Source: Gammaproteobacteria bacterium
GTDB taxonomy: Bacteria; Pseudomonadota; Gammaproteobacteria; Pseudomonadales; Pseudohongiellaceae
Length of the DNA stretch: 23,248 nucleotides
Reading direction: 5' to 3'
NCBI GenBank assembly: GCA_003451715.1
Contig: DMJN01000087.1
Location: 1 to 23,248 of the forward strand
Positions 1 through 7,330 of the stretch are shown in pieces (the stretch's first letter is position 1; each line of letters opens with the position of its first letter). The notes beneath the pieces were generated by a model. The model was not told where the DNA came from. It saw only the letters and a program-made list of their open reading frames with translations, and ran no database searches. A program made the position numbers and the translations under genes.

Positions 1-674
1 TTGTCCTCGCCGAGATAGTAAGGAAGTGCCAGGCGCGTGGCATCGGATTGCTGCAACTCATTATCGAATTTTTCGGCGAGTTGCTGCCGCTCTTTCTGCA
101 AGCTGATGATGTCAAACAGGCGCAGTTGTTGTTCCTCTAGATACTCTTTTTCTTCTTCTTCATCCGGAAGCGGCTCCAGACGAATGTCGACAGCCTGATA
201 TTCCAGACCAGAGTCGAGATCGCGTACCAAGATCGTGCTATTGCGACTGAAAATCACCTTGTCGTTGTCTACTGTAAATACGGGATCACTTTCCTGCGCT
301 GCGGTTCGAGTCAGTTGGGTGATACCGCCGGATCGCAGGTTTTTTACGTAGATATCACCGGCTCTGGCATAGGTTTTCAATCTGCCATTGGGTGATCTGA
401 TGTTGGAGGGGACATCGACCGATGGGAGATCTCCCGCTACAACTTGCCGTAGATTGTCGCCATCGGCATCTACCCTGAACAAATCAGTCAGTTCTGTTCC
501 TTCCTGCTTCTGTCGAAAATAGATGCCGCGACTATCGTCAGCCCAATAGGCTTGTTGCGGGGCGCGGCCAATCCAGTCCGGATGAGCCATGGCTTGTTCA
601 AGCGTAATGGATTGGGATAGAGCAGAGCCTGCCCACGTCAGGCAGATTACTGCAGCAATAATTGCACGGTTCAT
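1..674 (-). CDS. S9 family (DPP-IV-like) peptidase, N-terminal part
   Basis: This is a reverse-strand gene whose 3' end lies outside the window; 224 residues are visible from the ATG at 674. The start has a signal peptide (MNRAIIAAVICLTWAGSALS, then Q), so the product is probably periplasmic or secreted. The stretch around DWIGRAPQQAYWADDSRGIY, and the repeated short blades that follow (RVDADGDNLRQV, DIYVKNLRSGGITQLT, TILVRDLDSG), look like the beta-propeller that precedes the hydrolase domain in dipeptidyl-peptidase IV and prolyl oligopeptidases. An acidic, probably helical insert (DEEEEKEYLEEQQ, about residues 172-184) interrupts the blades. The Ser-Asp-His triad is not in the window, so peptidase activity is inferred from the propeller only. 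It starts 47 nt after the VOC gene on the same strand and may be co-transcribed with it. Confidence 0.75.
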   Translation of the reverse strand, partial: MNRAIIAAVICLTWAGSALSQSITLEQAMAHPDWIGRAPQQAYWADDSRGIYFRQKQEGTELTDLFRVDADGDNLRQVVAGDLPSVDVPSNIRSPNGRLKTYARAGDIYVKNLRSGGITQLTRTAAQESDPVFTVDNDKVIFSRNSTILVRDLDSGLEYQAVDIRLEPLPDEEEEKEYLEEQQLRLFDIISLQKERQQLAEKFDNELQQSDATRLALPYYLGED

Positions 675-721
675 GGTCAGGTTCCGGTTCAGCCAGTGCT
701 AGCGGCTTTCAACTGCTTGGA

Positions 722-1522
722 TTAGTACTCGTCATAGCCTTCGGTGAGTTCAACATAGATACCCGCAGGATCCGTGAAATAGGCAATATTCAGCCCAATG
801 GCCGGGATTTCCCGATAAGGCACATCGAATACGACTCCCTTCGCCTCCAGTGTCCGGCAAAACTCTTCCAGATTGTCTATTTCAAAACCAATGTGATCGA
901 TACCGGTTCCCTGGGTGGGTTGACGGTCCTGATCCGTACCACCGAAACTGAGATTCATGCCGGGCACATTGGTGGTGGTTACAATGCTGCCGCGGGGTCT
1001 GATTTCCAGTTCGAACATATCGACGTACCACTGGAGCAGTTCTTCATGGTCCCGGGTAATGAAATGTATATGGTAACCCGTAATTTCTTGCTGCAGTCCC
1101 TGGTCTTCCTGCATCTCAACCACGATATCATCGGGCAGGAATACGTAGGCATTGGTTTGACCTTCGGCGCCGGGGAAAATACGCCCAACACCCAGACCGT
1201 CGGCGCGCCATTTGTCGAGAAACCTGGCCATGTCGCGTACTTTAAAACCGAAATGGTCCATCTTGGTCGCTCGCGATCCCATTGTGGGGGCCCTGTCGGT
1301 TAGTGCCACCATCATATTGGGTAACTTGGCAACGGTCAGCGGGCCACGCTCTACAATTGTTGCGTTGAAATGTTCAACCCAGATGCGTTTGTGTTCGCCC
1401 ATATCGGACACGTTCAGGTGCACATGGCCGTAGGTGATGCCGTTTTCATTAGGGGTGGCGAGTTGCCCAAAGGCTGTTGTAGCTAACATGCTCAACACGG
1501 CAAGGCTAATCAGAGCTCTCAC
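722..1522 (-). CDS. Secreted two-domain VOC (glyoxalase/dioxygenase-fold) protein
   Basis: The 266-aa protein begins with GTG at 1522, preceded by an AGGAG ribosome site about 9 nt upstream. Residues 1-19 form a signal peptide (ending TTAFG, then Q), which is unusual for this mostly cytoplasmic fold. Two vicinal-oxygen-chelate modules follow, at about 28-140 and 147-262. Candidate metal ligands sit at the usual strand positions: H33/H35, H90 and E136 in the first half, and H151/H153, H210 and E258 in the second. The second half carries the typical ending YFTDPAGIYVELTEG. VOC proteins include glyoxalases, extradiol dioxygenases and epimerases; nothing here fixes the reaction. The downstream peptidase gene on the same strand suggests a shared transcript. 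Family confidence is high; function is unknown. Confidence 0.85.
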   Translation of the reverse strand: MRALISLAVLSMLATTAFGQLATPNENGITYGHVHLNVSDMGEHKRIWVEHFNATIVERGPLTVAKLPNMMVALTDRAPTMGSRATKMDHFGFKVRDMARFLDKWRADGLGVGRIFPGAEGQTNAYVFLPDDIVVEMQEDQGLQQEITGYHIHFITRDHEELLQWYVDMFELEIRPRGSIVTTTNVPGMNLSFGGTDQDRQPTQGTGIDHIGFEIDNLEEFCRTLEAKGVVFDVPYREIPAIGLNIAYFTDPAGIYVELTEGYDEY

Positions 1523-1886
1523 GATATACTCTCCTGAGTGGTTGTTTATGGCCTTAAGATAATGACACTGGGCTGTTGAGTCTTCAAGGTTAGAGTGTCA
1601 GGCGCCGGGGGAGCCTGTAACTGGCCTGTGAGTGATGGTAATGATCATGATTTCATGTAGTTGAAATTTGGGCGCCAGGTCTACTGTTTCCCGTAGTCCA
1701 TCGAAGTCAGGACCAACTTGTTTAATTGGTGATTGGCCTAGAGCCGAGAGTCAGATACGGCTCGCGGTTGCATGATGCGTGGAACTAGGATGAAAGAGTA
1801 ATGACAATAGATTGGGAAGTTGTTTGAGAATTATAGTAACACTAAAGGCTTAATCATCTAGTTTCTCGACAGTTTTCGTCACTTTA
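1523..1886. other. Intergenic region between divergent genes
   Basis: This 364-base stretch separates the leftward VOC gene from the duplicated receptor leader. No convincing ORF or RNA gene was seen. It should hold the promoter for the VOC gene. It contains two GGCGCC hexamers and one short inverted repeat (1741-1763), described separately. Confidence 0.5.
1741..1763. repeat. Short inverted repeat
   Basis: GAGCCG at 1741-1746 pairs with CGGCTC at 1758-1763 across an 11-nt loop. There is no T-run after it on either strand, so it is not an obvious terminator. It lies between the divergent VOC and receptor transcription units and could be an operator or be incidental. Confidence 0.35.
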
Positions 1887-1989
1887 TTTAAATAATACGT
1901 TATTATCTTGCCCCTGCTTGTTGAGCGCCCTGTTTCCTAAATCGGGCGAAAATCTAAAATGCCCACTTAAGGTAAAGGTAGAGAGGGCA
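1887..1989 (+). promoter_or_regulatory. Receptor leader, copy 1 (similar to 2627-2732)
   Basis: The roughly 103 bases before the remnant receptor resemble the leader of the intact copy at the same distance from ATG. Both begin TTTAAATAAT, both have TTGC about 20 nt on, and both share ATCTAAAAT before the start. The shared core sits inside an inverted repeat, GGGC (1944-1947) and GCCC (1961-1964), with a 13-nt loop. In copy 2 these arms read GGGT and ACCC, so a pair changed on both sides. It probably contains promoter and 5'-UTR elements; exact -35/-10 boxes could not be fixed. Confidence 0.5.
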
Positions 1990-2573
1990 ATGCGCAAAAG
2001 ATTTCCATGTAAACACAAAGCTATTACCGTCGGGGCAATGCTCGCCAGTTTATCACTACCTGTCGTGGCCCAACAAGACAACGATATTGAGATCGAAGAA
2101 GTCATAGTTACTGGCTCCTTCCTGAGAGGTAGTCCACTGGATGCCCCATCCCCAGTAAATGTTATCGGCCGTGACAGTATCGAAGCCCAGGGAGCATCAG
2201 CGATCTGGGATGTCATCAGAAACCTGGAGGTAAACCAGGGTTCCGATACCGGCATCCACGGTTCCAATGACGCCGGTCAGTTATCAGGCACGGCATCGGT
2301 AAACCTGAGAAACTTGGGTGGTAACTCAACCCTTACCCTGATCAACGGCAAGCGGTTCACTCCAGCTGCGGTTGTGAGCAGTTCCGGTCAAGAATTCGTT
2401 GACCTTAATGCCATCCCCATGGTAATGATACGCTGGGAAACACTAGATTCTCAGTCGGCGTGATTGATGCGACTGATGAAGAACCTCCCTTGGTCAGACG
2501 TGCAGCCTTTAACCCTTCGATTTTTGATAGGCGTGGTCGTCGCTGGTATGCGAGGGTTTTGTGGCAGTTTTAA
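1990..2573 (+). pseudogene. TonB-dependent receptor remnant with large internal deletion
   Basis: From ATG 1990 (after GAGAGGG) the reading frame encodes a signal peptide ending LSLPVVA, a TonB-box-like EIEEVIVTGS and the first part of the plug domain (DAPSPVNVIGRDSIEAQG, STLTLINGKR, FVDLNAIPMVM). It closely parallels the intact receptor at 2733. Near 2426-2430 the similarity stops and the frame ends at TGA 2461-2463. In another frame, 2430-2573 encodes TLGNTRFSVGVIDATDEE, then FDRRGRRWYARVLWQF and a stop. This matches the last strands of the neighbouring receptor (FTVGALDVFDEDLP, FDPRGRRLYARALWMF). Roughly 950 residues of plug and barrel have therefore been lost, and the junction is out of frame. 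The N-terminal fragment could still be exported but cannot form a receptor. Divergence of both ends from copy 2 indicates an old paralogue that later decayed. Confidence 0.9.
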
Positions 2574-2574
2574 G

Positions 2575-2592
2575 CACTGATCAAGATCAGTG
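2575..2592 (+). repeat. Post-stop hairpin, copy 1
   Basis: CACTGATC (2575-2582) and GATCAGTG (2585-2592) form a perfect 8-bp inverted repeat with a 2-nt centre, just after the TAA. An equivalent hairpin with changed but still pairing bases follows the intact receptor at 6148-6165. It lacks a T-run and may serve mRNA 3'-end stability or binding of a protein. Confidence 0.55.
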
Positions 2593-2598
2593 AACGAG

Positions 2599-2629
2599 AA
2601 ATGGCGATGAGCATTCATCGCCATTTTTT
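2599..2629 (+). terminator. Rho-independent terminator after receptor remnant
   Basis: The arms AAATGGCGATGA (2599-2610) and TCATCGCCATTT (2615-2626) pair fully around a GCAT loop and run into a T tract to 2629. It matches the terminator of copy 2 in position and core sequence. The T tract also begins the copy 2 leader. Confidence 0.85.
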
Positions 2630-2732
2630 AAATAATGCATTACCATGTTGCTTTATTAATGATCGCCTTTAGTTTGCTAAGCTGGGTAGAAATCTAAAAT
2701 ACCCACAACTTTAAAATAAGAGGGAGAGGAAA
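2627..2732 (+). promoter_or_regulatory. Receptor leader, copy 2
   Basis: These 106 bases precede the intact receptor and align with 1887-1989. The inverted repeat TGGGTA (2683-2688) / TACCCA (2700-2705) is longer than its copy 1 counterpart and keeps the same central ATCTAAAA. A purine-rich ribosome site (AGGGAGAGGA, 2721-2730) lies just before ATG 2733. The repeat could be an operator or a 5'-UTR hairpin. Confidence 0.5.
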
Positions 2733-5700
2733 ATGCGCAAAAAGTTTCCATGTCGGCGTAAGGCCATTACCACTGGGATAATTCTCGCCGGTCTATCACT
2801 ACCTGTCGTGGCTCAAGAAGACGATGATACTGAGATCGAAGAAGTCATAGTTACTGGCTCCTTCATCCGCGGCACGCCGCTGGATGCACCATCTCCGGTA
2901 CAGATTGTGGACCGCGAGAGTATCGAGGCACAAGGTGCTGCGATAATCTGGGACGTGATCAAGAACCTGGAGGTGAACTCCGGTTCATTTACCAACTCCG
3001 GTTCTGGAGAACGCTCCCAAGTCGAAGGTACCGCGCAGATTAACCTGCGTAACCTCGGTGAGAACTCGACCCTGACATTGATCAACGGCAAGCGAGTGAC
3101 ACCCTATGCTGCCATCACGACCGGCGGTGGCGAATTCGTGGATATCAATGCCATTCCCCTGGTGATGACCGATCGCATCGAAGTACTTACCGATGGTGGT
3201 TCGGCCCTGTACGGTGCTGACGCGGTGGCGGGTGTGGTCAACGTGATCATGCGTACCGATTTCGAAGGCTTGGAGATCTACGGTGATATTCAAGGGGTCG
3301 AAGAAGCAAGTTCTGCCTACGATACGACTCTTAGCGGCATCTGGGGCTGGTCCAGCGATAGTGGCGATACTCACTTTGTGCTTTCGGCAGAGCGCTTCGA
3401 GCGGGATAAGGTCAATGTCATGGATGGCAATCACATCGATGAAAACACTCAGTTCAATGGCGGTACGTCCTCAATCGGCAGCGGGATAAGACAAACCGCC
3501 TTCGGTGCCAATATCAATCCAGCCTATCTCCGTGATGATATTGTGGCCTTTAACCTTTCCGAGGGTGGCGATGGCGACGCCGTCTATGGCGATCCGCTCT
3601 GTGAATCAACCCTCACCGCTGAGGGGACTCCAATGTATACCGGCAGCTTGCGGGAGCAGCGCGGTGAGCGCAGTGGTGCCTGTCTCGAGGACGTGTCCCG
3701 ATTTAATTTCCTCGCCAGAGACACCGAGCGTACCAGCTTTGCCGCAGCATTCGACCATAGCTTCAGCGAAGCGGCGGAATTCTATTCCTTCGTGAACTGG
3801 ATGGAGAATAAAATCATTCTCGAGGGTGGCGGACTGAACAATACTGGTGGTTCCAGTCGGACTCGTGGACCGACGGTGATGCTGGCCACACCCGGTGCCT
3901 ATACACGTAGTCCATCGTACGGCTTCAATGCCATCGCCCAGACTTCGGAACTGGGCTGGTTCGCACCAAGCATCGGCCTGACCCGACCGACCGCGGCGGA
4001 TATTCCGAATGCGCCGGTTGATATAGCAAACGGTGGCATGAACATCACCCACCTGATTAATCCACGGGACGGAATACCCCGAACCGGTCAGCGTTCCAAC
4101 CAAAACGAGTCCGAATCATCTCTAGTGCAGGCTGGTTTGCGTGGTGACTTCACTTACCTCGATCGACCCTGGAACTACGATGTGGGTATTTCCTGGAGTC
4201 AATCCAGTAACGAACAGACCTACCAGACCTTCCATCGCACACGCACAGAGCTGGCGGCGAACGGTCTGGGAGGTCCAAACTGTACTCCGAACGGTGTGGC
4301 AGATTTCGATTGGCAACATCAGCCAGGACCGTTTGGCGGCGCCGTGCCCCAGGTCTGGGATTACTACGGTGATGGTTACACCCAGACCTTCTTCCCGAAT
4401 TACGTACTGACTACCCGTGAGAGTCTGTCTCTGGCACTAACCAGTAATAACCACGGTCAGGGCGGTTGTGAGTTCTATAATCCCTACTTGAGTGCGCTTC
4501 ATAATCCCAATGTGGCCAACTCGCCTGAGCTGATGGACTGGTTGAACCTAACTGTGCTCAGAGCAGACAAGCGCAATACCCTGGGAGTGATCGACGCCGT
4601 GGTTGGCGGAGAACTGTTTGACATGCGCGGCGGTACTGCGGCGATCGCAATGGGTGCCCAATACAGGCAGAGGGATGCCACATCCAAGGCTCCAGAAATC
4701 AACTTCCCTGGTATTCCCAATGCAATACTGGGTTATGATGAAAACGGTGTGCCCAATGAATTCCATAAAGTGGACAATAACTACGAATGTGCGAACTGCA
4801 TATTCAACTTTGACCATGAGCGTACTACCAAGGCGGTCTTCCTCGAGTTGGCTCTGCCTTTCTGGGAAAATGTGGAAACCCAGGTAGCGTTGCGCTACGA
4901 GGACTACGGTGAGAACATCGGCAGTGAGGTTTCACCGAAACTTGCTATCAGTTGGAGACCCATAGAAGATCTCCTGCTGCGGGCTTCCTGGTCAGAATCA
5001 TTCCGCGCGCCGAATATAGGTATCGTGGAAGAGGGATTGGAAGCCAGTGGCACCACGTTTAACGATCCTATCTCTAATCAGGCCGTGAGAGCTGGCTTGA
5101 TCGACCCGACTCCAGAAAATGGCGAGCCAGAATTCACCTACACCCTAGGTGGCCCTGCGCCAAACGTCGGCAACGAGTTCGCCGACACTTACAGCATCGG
5201 AGCCATCTGGACCCCGTCCGGCCGTTTGGACGGTCTCAGTGTGCAGGCAGATGTCTGGCGCTTCGAGGTGAGCGACAGGGTGCTGCCGGAACCTCCTATT
5301 TCGGCAGTACAGCCTGAAATCGACAGGTTCTTGGCTGTTAGAGACGACCCTAATAACTACATCTTGAATGACTCCATAGGGTCAAGTTCACCAGTATTGG
5401 ACATCCCTTGTGATCCAAACGCTCTCGCGGCGGAGTTTGGGGTTGACTCCGATGAGCGCTTGAATTGTGTTGTAAATCCAGCTCTCTATACGGATTTCGT
5501 TCAAGGCGTTGGTATCAGCCGGGCTTTTCGAAGTGAAAGCGCCAGCCTGATTACTCTGACCCTGGGGGCGATTAATTCCGGTGAGATCGAGGCGGATGGT
5601 GTGGATGTAAAGCTGGGTTATGCCTGGGATAACGACTGGGGTAGGTTTCGTGTTAGTGCCGACATGACTCACGTGCGTAAGTACAAGTTGATCGATATAC

Positions 5701-6146
5701 CCGGTCTGGAACTTGGCTTGAATGATACCGGCAAGTTAGATGCCGCGGGTACTTCCGGTAACGGACTGCATGTGCGCTCGCTGCCGGATAACAAGGGCAA
5801 TCTGACTTTTAGCTGGCAGCGGGATCGGCATGGTGTGACTGTGATCAATCGCCATATCGGCTCCTATCAGGATCTGAGCTATGATTTTATGTACGAGATC
5901 AGCAACGATCTGGTGCGGTCACTGCTAGTGAAGCAGATCGATAGCTACGACACCTGGGATATCCAGTATCGTTATACTCATGATTGGAGCAATGGTGCCT
6001 TCGGCAGCACCGTCTTCACAGTGGGTGCTCTGGACGTGTTCGACGAAGATCTGCCTTATCGTGAAGCCGGAGGACTGAACTACGATGCAACGGTATTCGA
6101 TCCACGTGGTCGTCGTTTGTATGCTCGAGCGTTGTGGATGTTCTAA
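2733..6146 (+). CDS. TonB-dependent outer-membrane receptor, full length
   Basis: The 1137-aa protein starts at ATG 2733 after a strong purine-rich ribosome site. A signal peptide ends LSLPVVA with Q28 next. EIEEVIVTGS (34-43) serves as a likely TonB box, followed by the plug domain (DAPSPVQIVDRESIEAQGA, STLTLINGKR, VLTDGGSALYGADAVAGVVN). The rest is a long beta-barrel rich in aromatic strands and ends in WMF, the terminal Phe needed for insertion by the BAM machinery. It is longer than classical siderophore receptors (about 700-800 aa). The extra length lies in predicted extracellular loops that contain most of its Cys residues (GDPLCES, SGACLED, GPNCTP, ECANCIF, IPCDPN), which may form disulfides. 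The ligand is unknown: siderophore, carbohydrate or peptide uptake are all possible. No TonB/ExbBD genes lie nearby. It is the second member of a tandem duplication. Confidence 0.93.
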   Translation: MRKKFPCRRKAITTGIILAGLSLPVVAQEDDDTEIEEVIVTGSFIRGTPLDAPSPVQIVDRESIEAQGAAIIWDVIKNLEVNSGSFTNSGSGERSQVEGTAQINLRNLGENSTLTLINGKRVTPYAAITTGGGEFVDINAIPLVMTDRIEVLTDGGSALYGADAVAGVVNVIMRTDFEGLEIYGDIQGVEEASSAYDTTLSGIWGWSSDSGDTHFVLSAERFERDKVNVMDGNHIDENTQFNGGTSSIGSGIRQTAFGANINPAYLRDDIVAFNLSEGGDGDAVYGDPLCESTLTAEGTPMYTGSLREQRGERSGACLEDVSRFNFLARDTERTSFAAAFDHSFSEAAEFYSFVNWMENKIILEGGGLNNTGGSSRTRGPTVMLATPGAYTRSPSYGFNAIAQTSELGWFAPSIGLTRPTAADIPNAPVDIANGGMNITHLINPRDGIPRTGQRSNQNESESSLVQAGLRGDFTYLDRPWNYDVGISWSQSSNEQTYQTFHRTRTELAANGLGGPNCTPNGVADFDWQHQPGPFGGAVPQVWDYYGDGYTQTFFPNYVLTTRESLSLALTSNNHGQGGCEFYNPYLSALHNPNVANSPELMDWLNLTVLRADKRNTLGVIDAVVGGELFDMRGGTAAIAMGAQYRQRDATSKAPEINFPGIPNAILGYDENGVPNEFHKVDNNYECANCIFNFDHERTTKAVFLELALPFWENVETQVALRYEDYGENIGSEVSPKLAISWRPIEDLLLRASWSESFRAPNIGIVEEGLEASGTTFNDPISNQAVRAGLIDPTPENGEPEFTYTLGGPAPNVGNEFADTYSIGAIWTPSGRLDGLSVQADVWRFEVSDRVLPEPPISAVQPEIDRFLAVRDDPNNYILNDSIGSSSPVLDIPCDPNALAAEFGVDSDERLNCVVNPALYTDFVQGVGISRAFRSESASLITLTLGAINSGEIEADGVDVKLGYAWDNDWGRFRVSADMTHVRKYKLIDIPGLELGLNDTGKLDAAGTSGNGLHVRSLPDNKGNLTFSWQRDRHGVTVINRHIGSYQDLSYDFMYEISNDLVRSLLVKQIDSYDTWDIQYRYTHDWSNGAFGSTVFTVGALDVFDEDLPYREAGGLNYDATVFDPRGRRLYARALWMF

Positions 6147-6147
6147 C

Positions 6148-6165
6148 TACTGATTAAGTTCAGTA
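6148..6165 (+). repeat. Post-stop hairpin, copy 2
   Basis: TACTGA (6148-6153) and TCAGTA (6160-6165) form a 6-bp inverted repeat right after the receptor stop codon. It corresponds to the 8-bp hairpin at 2575-2592; the outer pair is C-G there and T-A here. Confidence 0.5.
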
Positions 6166-6169
6166 AACA

Positions 6170-6202
6170 AAAACGGCGATGAGCGATCATCGCCGTTTTT
6201 TT
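6170..6202 (+). terminator. Rho-independent terminator after TonB receptor
   Basis: AAAACGGCGATGA (6170-6182) pairs with TCATCGCCGTTTT (6187-6199) around a GCGA loop and is followed by T residues to 6202. The core is the same as in the terminator after the remnant copy, with one base pair exchanged on both sides (T-A there, C-G here). Confidence 0.88.
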
Positions 6203-6281
6203 ACAATGTAGTCGTTAAATTCAGCTTCATCCATCACTGATAATCTATTTCAGCCAGTGCGTAGCTCCGTTGGCGTACAGT

Positions 6282-6309
6282 CTAGTTGCGGGAATAATCC
6301 TGCAACTAG
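6282..6309. repeat. Long intergenic inverted repeat
   Basis: CTAGTTGCGGGA (6282-6293) and TCCTGCAACTAG (6298-6309) are complementary over 12 positions with a single G/T wobble and an ATAA loop. No T-run follows on either strand. It sits between the receptor terminator and the convergent oxygenase gene. It could be a backup bidirectional terminator, a dispersed repeat unit or a protein site. Confidence 0.6.
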
Positions 6310-6402
6310 CAGCATCGCAATTGCCGTCAAAAATGTATGTGATGCAGAGTTCTTTTCTGAATCCAAGATTTATCTCAGGTACAGGAGTATGACTCCGAAA
6401 GC

Positions 6403-7050
6403 TCATGCTTGCTTCGGGCACATCTCGAAGTTGAAAGGCATGCTGATGCGTTCTTCATCAGTGGTGTTCTGAGGGACTTCGTGCTCCAACCATGAAGGGA
6501 ATATGAGTAACTTTCCTGCCTCCGGTGCTACGCTTGCGTTAAAGGTATTCTCCGGTCTGCTGCCGTCCGCTGCAGGTGGCATCATCCAGCGGCCGGGTCT
6601 GGGGTCCTTGAAACTGATGGCGGGACTGCCGGCCTCACTCCTGGCATAGAATACGCCGCTGATGTGAGAGTAGGGATGTAAATGCTCGGAGTGGAAACTG
6701 AACTTGGGATTGATGTTGGCGAACATCGAATTGATCACCGGCTGAAAATTTTGTGTATCCCAGAGATGTTGCTGAGCGAAGTTGCCCGCACATGCGTGGA
6801 TGAAATTAACCAGCCCGGCAAGCTCCGGCTCGGTATAGAGATGGTTACGACTGAAATAGGAAGTGTATCCGCTAGGGTATTCCTGCGCTGACCAACGCTG
6901 ACCTTCCTTGTCTTCTTCCCTCAGGCGCCGAACAAACGCGATCAGTTTTTCTTTTTCCGATTCGTAGTCTGGATACCAGGCCTCGTAGATGAGGGTTGGG
7001 AACAGGACACGCAGGCCATCTTTTCTTGGTCGGTCTGGATTAGTAGGCAT
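6403..7050 (-). CDS. 2OG-Fe(II) oxygenase-like protein (TIGR02466/PF13759 type)
   Basis: The 215-aa cytoplasmic protein shows the central HLHPYSHISGVFYA segment (H123, H125), then SFKDPRPGRW, and near the end GKLLIFPSWLEHEV (H190) with RISMPFNFE (R201). This order is characteristic of the putative 2OG-Fe(II) oxygenase family TIGR02466/PF13759, where the His residues would bind iron and the late Arg would bind 2-oxoglutarate. These assignments come from pattern memory rather than an alignment. Such enzymes are often found near TonB receptors; substrates are not known. The ATG at 7050 lies 8 nt after the stop codon of the upstream 62-aa exported peptide, and the purine-rich GAAGAAAA between them overlaps that stop, so translation is probably coupled. 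Confidence 0.82.
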   Translation of the reverse strand: MPTNPDRPRKDGLRVLFPTLIYEAWYPDYESEKEKLIAFVRRLREEDKEGQRWSAQEYPSGYTSYFSRNHLYTEPELAGLVNFIHACAGNFAQQHLWDTQNFQPVINSMFANINPKFSFHSEHLHPYSHISGVFYARSEAGSPAISFKDPRPGRWMMPPAADGSRPENTFNASVAPEAGKLLIFPSWLEHEVPQNTTDEERISMPFNFEMCPKQA

Positions 7051-7058
7051 AGTTTTCT

Positions 7059-7247
7059 TCAGTAGACGATCGCCTGGTAAATACCACTGTTCAACTTGGC
7101 AATATCATCCGGACCCGTTGCCAATCGTTGCGACGACATGCCTAAGCGTTCGAGGATGGAGCGGGATAATTCGACGGCTTGTAAGGAGTTGGAGATTAGC
7201 AGCAATATTGTCAGCGAAAAGACTGACCAAAAGCGGAATTGTTTCAT
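7059..7247 (-). CDS. Small exported peptide, 62 aa
   Basis: This short ORF begins at ATG 7247 after GAGAAAAAC. It has a clear signal peptide of about 24 residues (a basic start, then FSLTILLLISNSLQA). The remaining 38 residues (starting VELSRSILERLGMSS, ending GIYQAIVY) lack Cys and resemble no family I recognise. It is the first gene of a two-gene unit with the 2OG-Fe(II) oxygenase-like gene 8 nt downstream. Start signal, export signal and tight coupling argue that it is real. It might be a substrate or accessory of the oxygenase system, but an exported peptide and a cytoplasmic enzyme would have to meet before export. It could also be the decayed start of a larger gene. Confidence 0.6.
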   Translation of the reverse strand: MKQFRFWSVFSLTILLLISNSLQAVELSRSILERLGMSSQRLATGPDDIAKLNSGIYQAIVY

Positions 7248-7330
7248 GTTGTTTTTCTCTGGACTCTCACCTTAGCCAAGTATATCTCTTCTTAGTCGAT
7301 ACAGAAATTCCAATTTTCGATGAAAATGCG

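Noticed and set aside
1600..1680. Two GGCGCC hexamers as an operator or repeat
   Set aside because: Six-base palindromes recur by chance at this spacing and no longer symmetry surrounds them.
2461..2463. TGA ending the receptor remnant as a possible selenocysteine codon
   Set aside because: Receptor similarity resumes in a different frame, with the new frame starting before this TGA, so it is a frameshifted stop after a deletion.
6257..6472. Plus-strand 71-codon open frame in the receptor/oxygenase gap
   Set aside because: No ribosome site, no recognisable sequence, and it overlaps both the long inverted repeat and the oxygenase 3' end.
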